Assembly (NCBI GenBank): GCA_009377505.1
Contig: WHTX01000007.1
Coordinates: 1 to 39,058 of the forward strand
Source of the DNA: Acidimicrobiia bacterium
GTDB lineage: Bacteria; Actinomycetota; Acidimicrobiia; Acidimicrobiales; CAIXPF01
Length of the DNA: 39,058 bases
Direction of reading: 5' to 3'
Position numbers and translations under genes: made by a program. The notes beneath the pieces were generated by a model. That model made no database searches and was not told where the DNA came from. It saw only the letters and a list, made by a program, of their open reading frames with translations. Below are positions 25,840-35,900 of this stretch, piece after piece; the stretch's first letter is position 1; each line of letters opens with the position of its first letter.

Positions 25840-26223
25840 TCAGCGGCCCGTCTCGCAGGTGGGGAGGTCCGGTCCCAGCACCGCTCCCGGGACTTCCACG
25901 ATCCCGAGCTCGACATAGAGCCGTGACGTCGGGTCGACGACGGGTGGGTAGCAGGCCGGCCCCCGGCCAGCTGCACAGGTCGGCACCTCAGGTCCCAGGT
26001 CTGAGCCGATCGAGCTCGCCACCAGGGCGACCTGGCCCGCCACTTCCTCCACGCCGATCTCGGTGTACAGGCGTGACACGGGGTCGACGACCGGGGCACG
26101 GCACTCGTCCACCACGCCCGCGGAGGGTGCTGCGCCCGCCGTAGCACGATCGAGCACCCCCGAGGTCAGCATCGTCGCACCGATCGCCACGGCCACAGCT
26201 CGCTTCACCACCTGGCTGGTCAT
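25840..26223 (-). CDS. Small secreted protein with two tandem Cys-bounded repeats
   Basis: A 127-residue protein. Residues 1-31 form a signal peptide (MTSQVVKRAVAVAIGATMLT, with AGA before the mature part). The mature region is a duplication: C-x-APVVDPVSRLYTEIGVEEV... ending GPEVPTCAAGR, and C-x-PPVVDPTSRLYVELGIVEV... ending GPDLPTCETGR. Each repeat runs Cys to Cys, which suggests an intra-repeat disulfide. GAGGG lies upstream of the ATG at 26223. It is divergent from the BTAD regulator. I do not recognise the family. Confidence 0.7.
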   Translation of the reverse strand: MTSQVVKRAVAVAIGATMLTSGVLDRATAGAAPSAGVVDECRAPVVDPVSRLYTEIGVEEVAGQVALVASSIGSDLGPEVPTCAAGRGPACYPPVVDPTSRLYVELGIVEVPGAVLGPDLPTCETGR

Positions 26224-26377
26224 GTCCACCCTCGAATCTGGTCGGTCCCCTGTTGGTTTCCGGCGGCCACCGTGGGCCAGGGCCCTTGACATGCGGTTGA
26301 CCTCTGCTTGCAAGGTGACGGAGGCGCAGGCGCCTCGGACGTGGGCGGGCCTGCAAGGGCGTCAGTCGGGAGGGGCG

Positions 26378-29284
26378 ATGAGGTCGAGCAGCGCTACCGG
26401 CCCTGCCGTCTGCGTCCTCGGCCCCGTCTCGCTGCTCGTCGACGGTCGGCCGATCCCCATCGGTGGCCCAATGCCCCGGCGCCTGCTCGCTGCCTTGCTG
26501 GTGAACCGCGACGCCATGGTCAGCGCCGACCGGCTTTTGGAGGTGCTGTGGGGCGACGAGCCCCCCGACAGTGCGCTGTCCTCCCTGCACAGCTACCTCT
26601 CGCGCCTGCGTCGGCTGCTCCCCCCGTCCGCCCGCCTCGAGACTCTGGCGCCCGGTTACCGGCTCGTGGTCGAGCCCGGCACGGTGGACGTCGACCGGCT
26701 CGAGGCGGCGCTCACCGCCAGCCTGGGCCGCTTGGCGTACGAACCCCAGGCCGCACTCGTCGGGCTGGACGAAGCCCTGGCCATGTGGCTGGGCGACGCG
26801 TTCGCCGAGTTCTGCGACGAGTGGTGGGCGCGAGGCGAGGCGAGCCGGCTGGAGGAGCTACGACTTCACGCCCGCGAAGCTCGGGCCGAGGCCATGTTGG
26901 CGCTGGGGCAGCACGAGGCGGCGGTCGGCGAGGCCCGCGCCCTCACCGCCGACCATCCCGGCCGGGAGCGGGCGTGGCGCACCCTGGTGCTCGGGCTGCA
27001 CCGTGCCGGCCGCCAGGGCGAAGCGCTCCGCTGCGCCGGCGAGTACCGCGCCTGGCTACGGGAATCCTCCGGCCTCGACCCCTCGCCCGATTTCGTCGCC
27101 CTGGAGAACGACGTGGCCGTCGACGCCGCCCAGCTCCGTGCGGCGTCACCGGCCGAGCCCGCGGCGGTCGTGTCCTCACCCGGCCGACTGCCGGCGCCGC
27201 CCACGGACTTCATCGGCCGGGTGGCAGAGGTCGGCGCCGTCGCCGCTCTCGTGCAGGCCAGACGGGTCACCACCCTGACCGGCCCCGGTGGGGTCGGCAA
27301 GACGCGTCTTGCCGTCGAGGTCGCCGGGCGGGTGGAGGCCGACTACGCCGCCGGGGCGCGCTGGGTGGACCTCGGCTCGCTCAACGACCCGGGCGCGGTG
27401 CCCTTCGCCGCCGCCGCAGCGCTCGGGGTCACCCTGCAGGGCGGTCGCAGCCCGACGGAGAGCGTCGTCGACGCGCTCAGGGGGTGGGACCTGCTCCTGG
27501 TGCTCGACAACTGCGAGCACGTCATCGACACGTGCGTCGAGCTGGTCGGCTCGGTGCTGGTGGCCTGCCCGACCGTGGCGGTGCTGGCGACCAGCCGGGA
27601 GCCGCTGGGCCTGGCGGGGGAGGTGGTGCACAACGTTCCCTCCCTCGGCGCCGAGGGCGACGCCATGGACCTCTTCGTCGAGCGCGCCCGCAGCACGGAC
27701 GACGCCTTCGTGGTCGACGACGCCGCGGTCGTGGTCGAGCTGTGCCGACGCCTCGACGGGATCCCCCTCGCCATCGAGCTCGCCGCGGCACGGGTGCGGT
27801 CGATGTCGGTCAGCGAGATGCTCGACATGCTCCACGACCGGTTCCGCCTGCTGCGGGGTGGCCGCCGGGGCGGGGTGGAGCGGCACCAGACGTTGCGTTC
27901 GGCGGTGGAGTGGTCCTACCAGCTCCTGACCCCGGAGCGGCGCCTGCTGTTCGAGCGGCTCTCGGTCTTCAGCGGCGCGTTCGACCGGGACGCGGCCGCG
28001 GCCATCTGCGGGACGGCCCCCCTCGACCCCCTCGATGTCACCGAGCTGCTGACCGTGCTGGTGGACCGGTCGATGGTGGCGCCGACCCGCTCCGGGAGGA
28101 CGACGAGGTTCGGCCTCCTCGAGACGTTGCGCCAGTTCGGCGAGGACGAGCTGAACCGTCGCGGCGAGCTCGCCGAGCTGCGGGCCCGCCACCTCACCTA
28201 CTTCGCGACCGCGGCGACGAGAGCCGACGAGAACTTCAAGGGCTCCTCGCACGCCGAGGGACGGGCCTTCTTCGAGGACGATTGGGACAACCTGCGCTCG
28301 GCGCTCCAGTGGGCGCTCACCGACGCCGACGCCGGCGCCGCCTGCCAGTTGGTCGCCGCGGCCGCCCGGTTCGCGCAATGGGAGATGCGCCACGAACTGG
28401 GGGACTGGGCCCGGCAGGTCCTGGGCCAGGTCGAGGCCAGCCAGGTCACCCCGGCCGTGCTCGCGGCGGCGGCCCGGGCCGCGATCGCGGACGGCCGCCA
28501 CGACGAGGCGCTGCGCCTCGCGCGGCGGGGTGTGGCCGTGGCCGAGGAACGACAGGACCCCGCCCTGGGCTACTGCTGGAACATGGTCTACGCCGCGCAC
28601 TGGTACTCGGGCCGCAGCGCGGCCGCCGTAGAAGCCCTGGAGCGCAGCATCGACGCGTGCGTCGCTGGCGGCGACCTCCACGGGGAGTCGTCGAGCCACG
28701 TCGCGCTGACCATCTGCTGGGAGACGCTGAGAGAGCCCGAACGCGCCGTGGCGTCCGCGGCGCAGGCCGCCCGGTCGGCGCGTGCCGCCGGCAACCCCGT
28801 CCTCGTCGGGCAGGCCTGTTGGGCGGCCGGCTTCGCCGCCTACGCCGGCGGGGACCTCGAGGAGGCCGAGCGCTGCTTCCGCGCCGCGCTGCGCGCCGGG
28901 GAGGCGGCGGGCGCGACCTTCGCCGTCGACCTCGCCCACGTGGCGCTGGCCGGCCGCATCGGCCGGGCCCGCGGTGAGGTGGGCCTGCCGCTGTTCCGTG
29001 ACGCCTTGACCACCGTCTACGAGTCCCGTGACTGGCAGCACATCTGGGCCGTCCTCGAGTGCTGCGCCTGCACGCTCGAGCCCCCCACCTGGTCACATGT
29101 CGTCGCGCCAATCCTCGGCCACCTCGACGCCACCGGCCGGGGCCACTCGGGCTACGTCGAGGCCCGCCCGGGGGCCACCGCCCGCCTGGGCGACACCCCC
29201 GAGGTGCGCGCCGCCCGAGCGGCGGGAGCGGCCATGAGCCGTGAGGAGCTGGTCGCCTTCGTCCTCGAGCGGATCGGCGGCTGA
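26378..29284 (+). CDS. AfsR/SARP-like BTAD transcriptional regulator with NTPase and TPR domains
   Basis: A 968-residue regulator. The N-terminus (about 1-90) is an OmpR-type winged helix: [52 protein letters not shown] bacterial transcriptional activation domain follows (about 95-250, ending [20 protein letters not shown]). An AAA/STAND NTPase then begins with Walker A GPGGVGKT at 302-309, with [17 protein letters not shown] as Walker B and [15 protein letters not shown]. Its C-terminal third is TPR-like helical repeats. It would bind DNA and switch on target genes after a ligand- or ATP-driven change. GGGAGGGG precedes the ATG. Its target is unknown; the divergent secreted-protein gene is the nearest candidate. 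Confidence 0.9.
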   Translation: MRSSSATGPAVCVLGPVSLLVDGRPIPIGGPMPRRLLAALLVNRDAMVSADRLLEVLWGDEPPDSALSSLHSYLSRLRRLLPPSARLETLAPGYRLVVEPGTVDVDRLEAALTASLGRLAYEPQAALVGLDEALAMWLGDAFAEFCDEWWARGEASRLEELRLHAREARAEAMLALGQHEAAVGEARALTADHPGRERAWRTLVLGLHRAGRQGEALRCAGEYRAWLRESSGLDPSPDFVALENDVAVDAAQLRAASPAEPAAVVSSPGRLPAPPTDFIGRVAEVGAVAALVQARRVTTLTGPGGVGKTRLAVEVAGRVEADYAAGARWVDLGSLNDPGAVPFAAAAALGVTLQGGRSPTESVVDALRGWDLLLVLDNCEHVIDTCVELVGSVLVACPTVAVLATSREPLGLAGEVVHNVPSLGAEGDAMDLFVERARSTDDAFVVDDAAVVVELCRRLDGIPLAIELAAARVRSMSVSEMLDMLHDRFRLLRGGRRGGVERHQTLRSAVEWSYQLLTPERRLLFERLSVFSGAFDRDAAAAICGTAPLDPLDVTELLTVLVDRSMVAPTRSGRTTRFGLLETLRQFGEDELNRRGELAELRARHLTYFATAATRADENFKGSSHAEGRAFFEDDWDNLRSALQWALTDADAGAACQLVAAAARFAQWEMRHELGDWARQVLGQVEASQVTPAVLAAAARAAIADGRHDEALRLARRGVAVAEERQDPALGYCWNMVYAAHWYSGRSAAAVEALERSIDACVAGGDLHGESSSHVALTICWETLREPERAVASAAQAARSARAAGNPVLVGQACWAAGFAAYAGGDLEEAERCFRAALRAGEAAGATFAVDLAHVALAGRIGRARGEVGLPLFRDALTTVYESRDWQHIWAVLECCACTLEPPTWSHVVAPILGHLDATGRGHSGYVEARPGATARLGDTPEVRAARAAGAAMSREELVAFVLERIGG

Positions 29285-29294
29285 CCGCCGGACT

Positions 29295-29334
29295 CTCGGC
29301 GCGTCGGGCGCCGCTGGGCGGCTGGCGCGCCGAG
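29295..29334 (+). terminator. Nine-base inverted repeat after the BTAD regulator gene
   Basis: CTCGGCGCG (29295-29303) pairs with CGCGCCGAG (29326-29334) over a 22-base loop, starting 11 bases after the stop. There is no U-tract. Confidence 0.5.
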
Positions 29335-29400
29335 ATGTGCCGAATGAAGGCGGGGGACGCCGGCGGGGTCCGCCGGGCTACGGTCAGCAGGTCAGCCCCA

Positions 29401-29445
29401 GCAGGCCAGGCCGCCCAGCAGGCCAGGCCGCCCAGCAGGCGAGCC
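29401..29445. repeat. 17-base tandem repeat upstream of the formaldehyde dehydrogenase gene
   Basis: GCAGGCCAGGCCGCCCA is repeated exactly at 29401-29417 and 29418-29434. A partial, changed third copy follows, and a degenerate one may lie just before. It ends about 26 bases before the ATG at 29472, within the likely leader. Confidence 0.8.
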
Positions 29446-29471
29446 GAAGCAGACAGGACGGAGACGCGCAG

Positions 29472-30560
29472 ATGCCCCAGACGGTGCGAGGCGTGGTGGC
29501 GACCAACGCCAAGGAGCCGGTCTCGATCCTCCCGGTCGTCGTGCCCGACCCCGGCCCCGGCGAGGCCCTCGTCAGGGTCCAGGCCTGCGGGGTGTGCCAC
29601 ACCGACCTGCACTACCGCGAGGGCGGCATCAACGACGAGTTCCCCTTCCTCCTCGGCCACGAGGCCGCCGGCCTCGTCGAGGCCGTCGGTGACGGCGTGC
29701 GGGACCTCTTCCCCGGCGACTTCGTGGTCCTCAACTGGCGGGCGGTGTGCGGCACGTGCCGGTCCTGTCGGCGGGGGCGCCCCTGGCATTGCTTCTCCAC
29801 CTTCAACGCCAGCCAGAGGATGAGCCTCGAGGACGGCACGCCGCTCAGCCCCGCCCTCGGCATCGGCGCCTTCGCCGAGAAGACCCTCGTCGCCGCCGGG
29901 CAGGCCACCAAGGTCGACCCGAGCGCCCGGCCCGAGGCGGTAGGCCTGCTCGGCTGTGGGGTGATGGCGGGCCTCGGCGCCTCGATGCTGACCGGCAACG
30001 TGCAGCGGGGAGACTCGGTGGCCGTCTTCGGCTGCGGCGGGGTGGGCGACGCCGCCATCGCCGGGGCCAAGCTGGCCGGGGCGACCACGATCGTCGCCGT
30101 CGACCTCGAGGACCGCAAGCTCGCACTGGCCCGAGAGTTCGGCGCCACCCACACGGTGAACGCCGCCCGGGTCGACGCCGTCGAAGCGGTGAGGGAGGCG
30201 ACGGGAGGGTTCGGGGCCGATGTCTGCGTCGAGGCGGTCGGCAACCCCAAGGTGCTGGAGCAGGCCTTCTTCGCTCGTGACCTCGCCGGGACGGTCGTGC
30301 AGGTAGGGGTGCCCACCCCGGACATGAAGCTGCCTGATCTGCCCATGATCGAGTTCTTCGGCCGGGGAGGGGCGCTCAAGCCCTCGTGGTACGGCGATTG
30401 CCTCCCCAGCCGGGACTTCCCGTACCTCGTGGACCTCTACCTCCAGGGACGGCTCGACCTCGACCGCTTCGTCTCCGAGACCATCTCGCTCGACGAGGTG
30501 GAGGAGGCGTTCCACAAGATGGAGCGGGGCGAGGTGCTCCGCTCGGTCGTCGTCCTGTAG
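29472..30560 (+). CDS. mscR: S-(hydroxymethyl)mycothiol dehydrogenase (mycothiol-dependent formaldehyde dehydrogenase)
   Basis: A 362-residue zinc alcohol dehydrogenase of the class III, mycothiol-using branch; the length is normal for MscR. Catalytic zinc ligands are Cys42 ([14 protein letters not shown]) and His63 in GHE. A structural-zinc lobe with four cysteines follows ([15 protein letters not shown]). The NAD-binding motif is [18 protein letters not shown]. It oxidises the formaldehyde-mycothiol adduct to the formyl thioester and may also act as nitrosothiol reductase. The ATG at 29472 is the first Met of the conserved N-terminus. A hairpin follows the stop. The gene supports an actinobacterial origin. 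Confidence 0.88.
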   Translation: MPQTVRGVVATNAKEPVSILPVVVPDPGPGEALVRVQACGVCHTDLHYREGGINDEFPFLLGHEAAGLVEAVGDGVRDLFPGDFVVLNWRAVCGTCRSCRRGRPWHCFSTFNASQRMSLEDGTPLSPALGIGAFAEKTLVAAGQATKVDPSARPEAVGLLGCGVMAGLGASMLTGNVQRGDSVAVFGCGGVGDAAIAGAKLAGATTIVAVDLEDRKLALAREFGATHTVNAARVDAVEAVREATGGFGADVCVEAVGNPKVLEQAFFARDLAGTVVQVGVPTPDMKLPDLPMIEFFGRGGALKPSWYGDCLPSRDFPYLVDLYLQGRLDLDRFVSETISLDEVEEAFHKMERGEVLRSVVVL

Positions 30561-31237
30561 AGGGGGCTCTCGCCCCGGCGCGGGTGGCGTCGCCGCGCTC
30601 TCACCAGGCGCAGCACCCGGGGGACCAGGCCGATAGCGCCCAGGAGCGCGGCGGCGACCGCCACCGTGACCGCGCCCCGGTCACCCGCCACCCCGTCGAC
30701 GAGCTGGCCGAGGCCGCCGAGCCACAGCGCGCCGAGCAGGGCCGCGCAGAAGGCGATGGGGAGAAAGCTCCGCAGGCTGGAACAACCGAGCGCGGCGGTG
30801 GTGGCCGTGGCCAGGCGCCCGGCCGGGGCGAGGGCGGCGACGAGGACGGTGACGACCCCTGCAGAGGCGGTGGCGGGCTCGCCGGCCGTTTCCGCGACCT
30901 GGTCGGCCGGCCTGGCGTCGTCGTCCGGTTCGGCGACCCCGTCGGCAAACCTCTCGTCGTCGTCGGCAAGCCTCTGGGCGCGCCGGGCCGCTCGCCGCCA
31001 GGCCAGGCGGCGGACGAGGCTGAACACGCCGAGCTGGCCGCAGAAGGAGCCGGCAGCCGTCGAGCCCATCACCGCCGAGGACGACAGTGGCCCCGTGGTG
31101 CCGGCAGCCAGGCTCACCACGACGACCTCGCCGGGCAGCACGGGGATGGCGGCGTCGGCGAAGGCGGCGGCGAAGACGGCAGCGCATTGGGACCACAGCA
31201 CGCCGTCCAGCCTGACGGGCACCTCGGGCATGCACAT
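30437..31237 (-). CDS. DedA/SNARE-associated-domain-like membrane protein
   Basis: A 266-residue membrane protein. The front half carries the DedA-like pattern: [20 protein letters not shown] with the hallmark Pro-Gly-Glu, then [20 protein letters not shown]. An acidic loop ([20 protein letters not shown]) and three more hydrophobic segments follow. Relatives are undecaprenyl-phosphate or lipid flippase-like proteins. The last 40 or so residues are Ser/Arg-rich and antisense to the 3' end of the mscR gene (124-base overlap), so the natural end may be earlier. Starts at 31237 or 31231 are both possible. It is divergent from the UGSC gene. Confidence 0.7.
   Translation of the reverse strand: MCMPEVPVRLDGVLWSQCAAVFAAAFADAAIPVLPGEVVVVSLAAGTTGPLSSSAVMGSTAAGSFCGQLGVFSLVRRLAWRRAARRAQRLADDDERFADGVAEPDDDARPADQVAETAGEPATASAGVVTVLVAALAPAGRLATATTAALGCSSLRSFLPIAFCAALLGALWLGGLGQLVDGVAGDRGAVTVAVAAALLGAIGLVPRVLRLVRARRRHPRRGESPLYRTTTERSTSPRSILWNASSTSSSEMVSETKRSRSSRPWR
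30563..30576 (+). terminator. Short hairpin after the mscR gene
   Basis: GGGGC, TCTC loop, GCCCC lies two bases past the stop codon at 30560. It lies inside the 3' extension of the convergent DedA-like frame. Confidence 0.45.
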
Positions 31238-31336
31238 CAGGGCCCGACCCTGAACGTCCCCCGACCCTGACCCCGAGGTCCCGCACTAACCTCAGCGGCG
31301 CGAGGGCACCAGGCCGTGCCGACGCGAGGGGGAGCC

Positions 31337-31909
31337 ATGACCGTCCGATTCCTCGACCCGAGAGCCGATCCCGGTGCCCCGGTCGAGCCCTACCTGCTCG
31401 GCATCGACGTCACTGCCGGCCCGATCGACATCGGCATGCTGGCCAACGGCTTCCCCGACTCGGTCGCCTTCCTCGACCAGCTCGCAGCCTCCCTCGCCGA
31501 GGTCCTGCCCGAGGCTCGCTTCCGCCACTACGACAAGGGCGACGCCTCGATCGTCGTGCCCGACGAGCTGTTGGCCGAGGTCACCGGCGCCTGCCAGGCC
31601 GTGGTGGCCGCCTACGGCCATTGAGGCAGCTGCACCACCGGCACCGTGCGTGACGGCGTGAAGCTGGCCCGCCAGGGCATCCCGGCCGTGGCCCTCGTGA
31701 CCTCGGAGTTCTGGGCCCAGGGCGATTTCGTCGCCCGGTCCGTGGGCATGCCCGACGTCCCCCGGGTGATGCTGCCCCACCCGGTGGCGGCGACGGGCGT
31801 CGAGAACATTCGGCGGGTGGCCGACAGCATCCGCGACGCCGTCTTGGCCGGGCTGGCCCGCCGGCGGCCGTCGCGCACCGGCGAGGGGGAGGGACCAGAT
31901 GGGGCGTGA
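31337..31909 (+). CDS. UGSC-family selenoprotein, in-frame TGA read as selenocysteine
   Basis: The ATG at 31337 (with AGGGGGAG just before it) opens a frame that meets TGA at 31622-31624. It then continues uninterrupted in the same frame to 31909, giving 190 residues if TGA is selenocysteine 96. Around the TGA it reads AAYGH-Sec-GSCTTGTVRDG. Sec-Gly-Ser-Cys is the defining motif of the UGSC (seleno)protein family, which has Cys homologues. The sequence after the TGA (QGIPAVALVTSEFWAQGDFV, MPDVPRVMLPHPVAATG) is clearly coding and has no start of its own with a ribosome site. A Sec-x-x-Cys pair suggests a redox or selenenylsulfide centre. It overlaps the next gene by 11 bases. Function is unknown; the family assignment is from recognition, not search. 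Confidence 0.85.
31622..31666 (+). promoter_or_regulatory. Candidate bacterial SECIS hairpin after the selenocysteine TGA
   Basis: Directly after the TGA, CAGCTGCAC (31627-31635) can pair in two parts with GTGC (31646-31649) and AGCTG (31662-31666) around a 10-base loop. Bacterial SECIS elements are hairpins within about 40 bases of the UGA. The loop lacks an obvious textbook GGU, so this is tentative. Confidence 0.35.
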
Positions 31910-32975
31910 GCTGCTGGAAGCGGTGGACGAGGCCGAGGCGCTGGAGGCCTTGCACGCCCTGGCCTGCACCGACGGGCTCCCCGTGGTGGTGCCCACGCCC
32001 GAGCGGGTCGAGCGCTTCGTCGCCGCCTCGGGCCTCGACGGCGACCTCGTGCTCGGCGACATGGGCCCGGGCCTCGGCGCGGCGACCGTCGATCTCGTGG
32101 CCGCGGCGGCGGTGATGGCGGGCTGCCTCCCCGACCACATGCCCGTGGTCACGGCCGCCGTGCAGGCCGTCTGCCAGCCCGAGTTCGACCTCACCGAGAT
32201 GCAGGCCACCACGCACTGCACGGCGCCCCTCGTCATCGTCAACGGCCCGGTGCGCCAGGCCTGCGGCTTCCGCTCCGGCTTCGGCGCGCTCGGGCCTGGC
32301 TTCCGGGCCAACGCCGCCGTCGGCCGGGCCCTGCGCCTGGCCATGATCAACATCGGTGGCGGGCGGGCCGGTGAGTCGGACATGGCCCTCCTCGGCCACC
32401 CGGGCAAGTTCAGCTATTGCCTGGCCGAGGACGAGGAGGCATCGCCCTTCACGCCCCTGCACGTGCACCGGGGCTTCGCCCCCGAGGAGTCCGTCGTCAC
32501 GGTCGTCGGCGCCGAGGCCCCCCACTCCGTCATCTGCATCACCGACGCCGACGACCCCGACTCGCCCCTCCGTCTGCTGCGCTCCATCGCCGCCGGCATC
32601 GCCAACATGGGCGCCAACAACGCCCACATCGGCGGGCGGGGCATGGTGACCGTCGTGGTCAACCCCGACCACGCCGCCGTGCTGGAGCGCGGCGGCTACG
32701 ACCGGGCCAAGCTGGCCGAGGCGCTCTGCGAGCTGGCCGTCAACCGCCGCAGCCAGCTGGCCGAGCTGAGCCCGGCCATCGGGGCGGCGGGCAGCCCGGA
32801 CGACCTGGTGCGCTCGGTACGCCACCCCGAGGACCTGCTGGTCGTGCACGCCGGGGGCGGTGGCCTCTACTCGATGGTGATGCCGTCGTGGTGCGCCGGC
32901 CCCCACGCCAACCGGGCGGTCAGCCAGCGCGTCGACCTCAACCCCGCCTGCGCCATCCCCGGCCTCGGCCTCTGA
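31899..32975 (+). CDS. Conserved hypothetical partner of the UGSC selenoprotein
   Basis: A 358-residue protein starting MGRELLEAVDEAEALEALHA, with GAGGGGGAGGG before the ATG. It overlaps the end of the selenoprotein gene by 11 bases, so the two are almost surely co-translated. It has many cysteines in conserved-looking contexts (LACTDGLPVVVPTPERV, MAGCLPDHMPVV, QATTHCTAPLVIVNGPVRQA, SYCLAEDEE, PSWCAGPHANRA). A glycine-rich middle (MINIGGGRAGESDMALLGHP) and HIGGRGMVTVVVNPDHAAVL follow. No signal peptide or transmembrane span is seen. I do not recognise a named domain. Pairing with a UGSC protein suggests a two-component redox enzyme or reductase, which is inference. Confidence 0.75.
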   Translation: MGRELLEAVDEAEALEALHALACTDGLPVVVPTPERVERFVAASGLDGDLVLGDMGPGLGAATVDLVAAAAVMAGCLPDHMPVVTAAVQAVCQPEFDLTEMQATTHCTAPLVIVNGPVRQACGFRSGFGALGPGFRANAAVGRALRLAMINIGGGRAGESDMALLGHPGKFSYCLAEDEEASPFTPLHVHRGFAPEESVVTVVGAEAPHSVICITDADDPDSPLRLLRSIAAGIANMGANNAHIGGRGMVTVVVNPDHAAVLERGGYDRAKLAEALCELAVNRRSQLAELSPAIGAAGSPDDLVRSVRHPEDLLVVHAGGGGLYSMVMPSWCAGPHANRAVSQRVDLNPACAIPGLGL

Positions 32976-32997
32976 GACCGGCCGAGCCGCTCGATCC

Positions 32998-35900
32998 TCA
33001 CCAGGCGTCGACGTGGGGCCGCTTCTTGGCCGTGCGGGGCGGCGGCGGGCGCATCGAGCGGAGCAGGCTGGCCACCCAGAAGCGCGAGTCGGCCGGGTCG
33101 ATCGTGTCGTCGACGGCGAAGCCCGAGGCGTGGTTGAGCGCCTTGCCGCTCTCGTACGCCTTGGCCACCAGCGCCTCGTAGGCCTCGCGGCGCTCCTCCG
33201 CGTCCGAGATGGCCTCCAGCTCGGCCCGGAAGCCCAGCTTCACCGAGCCCTCGAGGCCCATGGGGCCGAACTCGCCCGTCGGCCAGGCCACGGTGAAGGT
33301 CGCCTCCCGGAAGGAGCCGCCGGCCATGGCGATGCCGCCGAGCCCGTAGGCCTTGCGCAGCACGATCGTGAAGTAGGGCACGGACAGGTTGGCGCTGACC
33401 AGGAACATGCGGTTGGCGTGGCGGACGAGCGCCGTCCTCTCGACCTCGGGCCCGACCATGATCCCCGGCGTGTCGCACAGGTGGAGGATGGGCACGTCGA
33501 ACGCGTCGCAGAGCTGCATGAAGCGGGCGCCCTTGTCGGCGCCGTCCGAGTCGATGGCGCCGCCGAGGTGCTTGGGGTTGTTGGCGATGACCCCGAGGGG
33601 GCGTCCCTCCACACGGACGAGCGAGGTGACCATCCCCGCACCGAAGCCCCGCCGCAGCTCGAGCACCGAGCCCACGTCGGCCAGCGTCTCGATGACCTGG
33701 CGCACGTCGTACACGCGCAGGCGGTTCTCGGGGATGATCGGCCGCATCCGCCGCTGGTCGTGGGCCTCGAAGCCGGTGACGGCCCCCTGGAAGTAGGAGA
33801 GGTACCTCTTGGCCACCGCCACGGCCTCGGCCTCGTCCCCGACGGCGATGTCGACCACGCCGTTCGGCACCTGCACCGACATCGGCCCGATCTCCTCCGG
33901 CGTGAACACGCCCAGGCCGCCCCCCTCGACCATGGCTGGGCCCCCCATGCCGATGTTCGAGCCCTCCGTGGCGATGATGACGTCGCAGCAGGCGAGCAGG
34001 GAGGCATTGCCGGCGAAGCAGCGGCCCGAGGTGATGCCGACCATCGGCACCAGCCCGCTGAGCGTGGCGAAGTGGGCGAACGTGCGCGAGCCGAAGTCGC
34101 CGCCGTCGGTGTCGCCCGGCCGCCCGCCTCCGCCCTCGGCGAAGAGCACGAGGGGCATCCGGCCGGCTCGGGCGACGTCGATGAGCTTGTCGGTCTTGGC
34201 GTGGTTGCGGATGCCCTGGGTGCCGGCGAAGACCGTGTAGTCGTAGGCCATCACTGCGCAGCGGTTCACCGGGTCCCCGAACTGGTCGCCGTTGATGCTG
34301 CCGACGCCGGTGACCATGCCATCGGCCGGGCTCTTCTCGATGAGCTCCTCGGTGGAGCGGCGGCGGCGCTGGGCGGCGAGCGCGAGGGGCCCGTACTCGA
34401 GGAACGTGCCCGGGTCACAGAGGTCCTCGACGTTCTCCCGCGTCGTGCGCTGCCCCGTCGCCCGCCGGCGGGCGACGGCCGCGGGCCGGGCGGCGTCGAG
34501 CGTTCGAGCCTGGCGGTCGAGGACCTCGGCGAGATCGGCGCGGATGGCGTCGAGGTCGACCTCGACCTCGGGGCCGGCGCCGGCGCCGGCCACATCGCCC
34601 TCCTCCAGCACGAGAAGGGGAGCCGCGGCGAAGACCGTGTCCCCGCTGGCGACGAGCACGTCGAGCACGGTCCCGCCGACCTCGGCTCGCACCTCGTGCT
34701 CCATCTTCATGGACTCCATGACGAGCACCAGCTCGCCAGGGCGGATGACGTCCCCGGCGGTGACCCCGAGGGCGACGACCGTCCCCTGCATCGGCGCGGC
34801 GACGATCGTGCCCTCGGCAGTAGGGGCTGGTGAGCCGTCCGTCGCCGGTGTCGGTGTCGGTGAAGCGGTGGGAGGGGCCTGGCGGCCGTAGGCGAGGACC
34901 GCCAGGGGGTCGGCGCTGTCGACCCGGGCGCCGGCCAGCCCGAGCGTGCCGGCCGTGCCGGCGGGGCCTCGGCCAGGCGCTGTGCTGGTGGGGCCGCCAG
35001 GGGTGGCGGCGAAGAAGCGCTGCGGGTGGTCGGCAGACGGCAGTGCCGCGCTGCTGAGCTGGGCGAGGTGCTCGTCCACGAAGCTGGTCGTGAGACGGCC
35101 CGCGGCGAAGTCCTCGTGGGCGACGAGGCCCTGGAGGAAGGCGATGTTCGTCTCCACGCCCTCGATGCGGCACTCGCTGAGCGCACGGTAGGCCTTGGCC
35201 GCCGCCTCGGCGAAGGTGCCTGCGGGCCGGTGGACGACGACCTTGGCCAGCAGCGAGTCGAAGGCCGGGTTGGTGCGGTAGCCGGCGTAGCCGTAGCCGT
35301 CGACCCTGATGCCGGGGCCGGAGGGCAACTCGTAGGCGCCGAGCGTGCCCCCGCTGGGCACCACGGTCCCGTCCGGGCGCAGGGCCTCGGTGTTGACACG
35401 CACCTGGATGGCGAACCCCTGCGCCGGCGGACCGGCTCCCTCGTCGAGGCCGAGGTCGGCGAGGGTGGCCCCGCCGGCCAGGCGGAGCTGCGCCTCGACG
35501 AGGTCGAACCCGGTGACCTCCTCGGTGACGGTGTGCTCTACCTGCAACCGGGGATTGGCCTCGATGAAGGCGAACGCCGGGCGGGCGTCGTGGCGGGCGT
35601 CGACGAGGAACTCGAACGTGCCCACCCCGTCGAAGCGCACGGCACGGGCCAGGCGCAGCGCCGCGGCCACGACCGCCTCGCGCGCGGCCCGGTGCAAGCC
35701 GGGGGCGGGCGCCACCTCGACCAGCTTCTGGTGGCGGCGCTGGACGCTGCAGTCACGTTCGCCCAGGTGGGCCACCGCGCCCGAGCCGTCCCCGAGCACC
35801 TGCACCTCGACGTGGCGAGCGGCCGCCATGAGCTGCTCCACGTAGACAGAGCCGTCGCCGAACGCCGCCGTCGCCTCCGACGTGCAGCGGGCGTGGGCCT

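Noticed and set aside
26286-26314. TTGACA upstream of the BTAD regulator as a sigma-70 promoter
   Set aside because: No acceptable -10 box lies 16-18 bases downstream; a single hexamer is not enough.
31646-31909. An independent small gene starting after the TGA
   Set aside because: It has no ribosome site at 31646 and is in exactly the same frame as the upstream ORF, with a Sec-Gly-Ser-Cys motif at the join. One selenoprotein explains it better.
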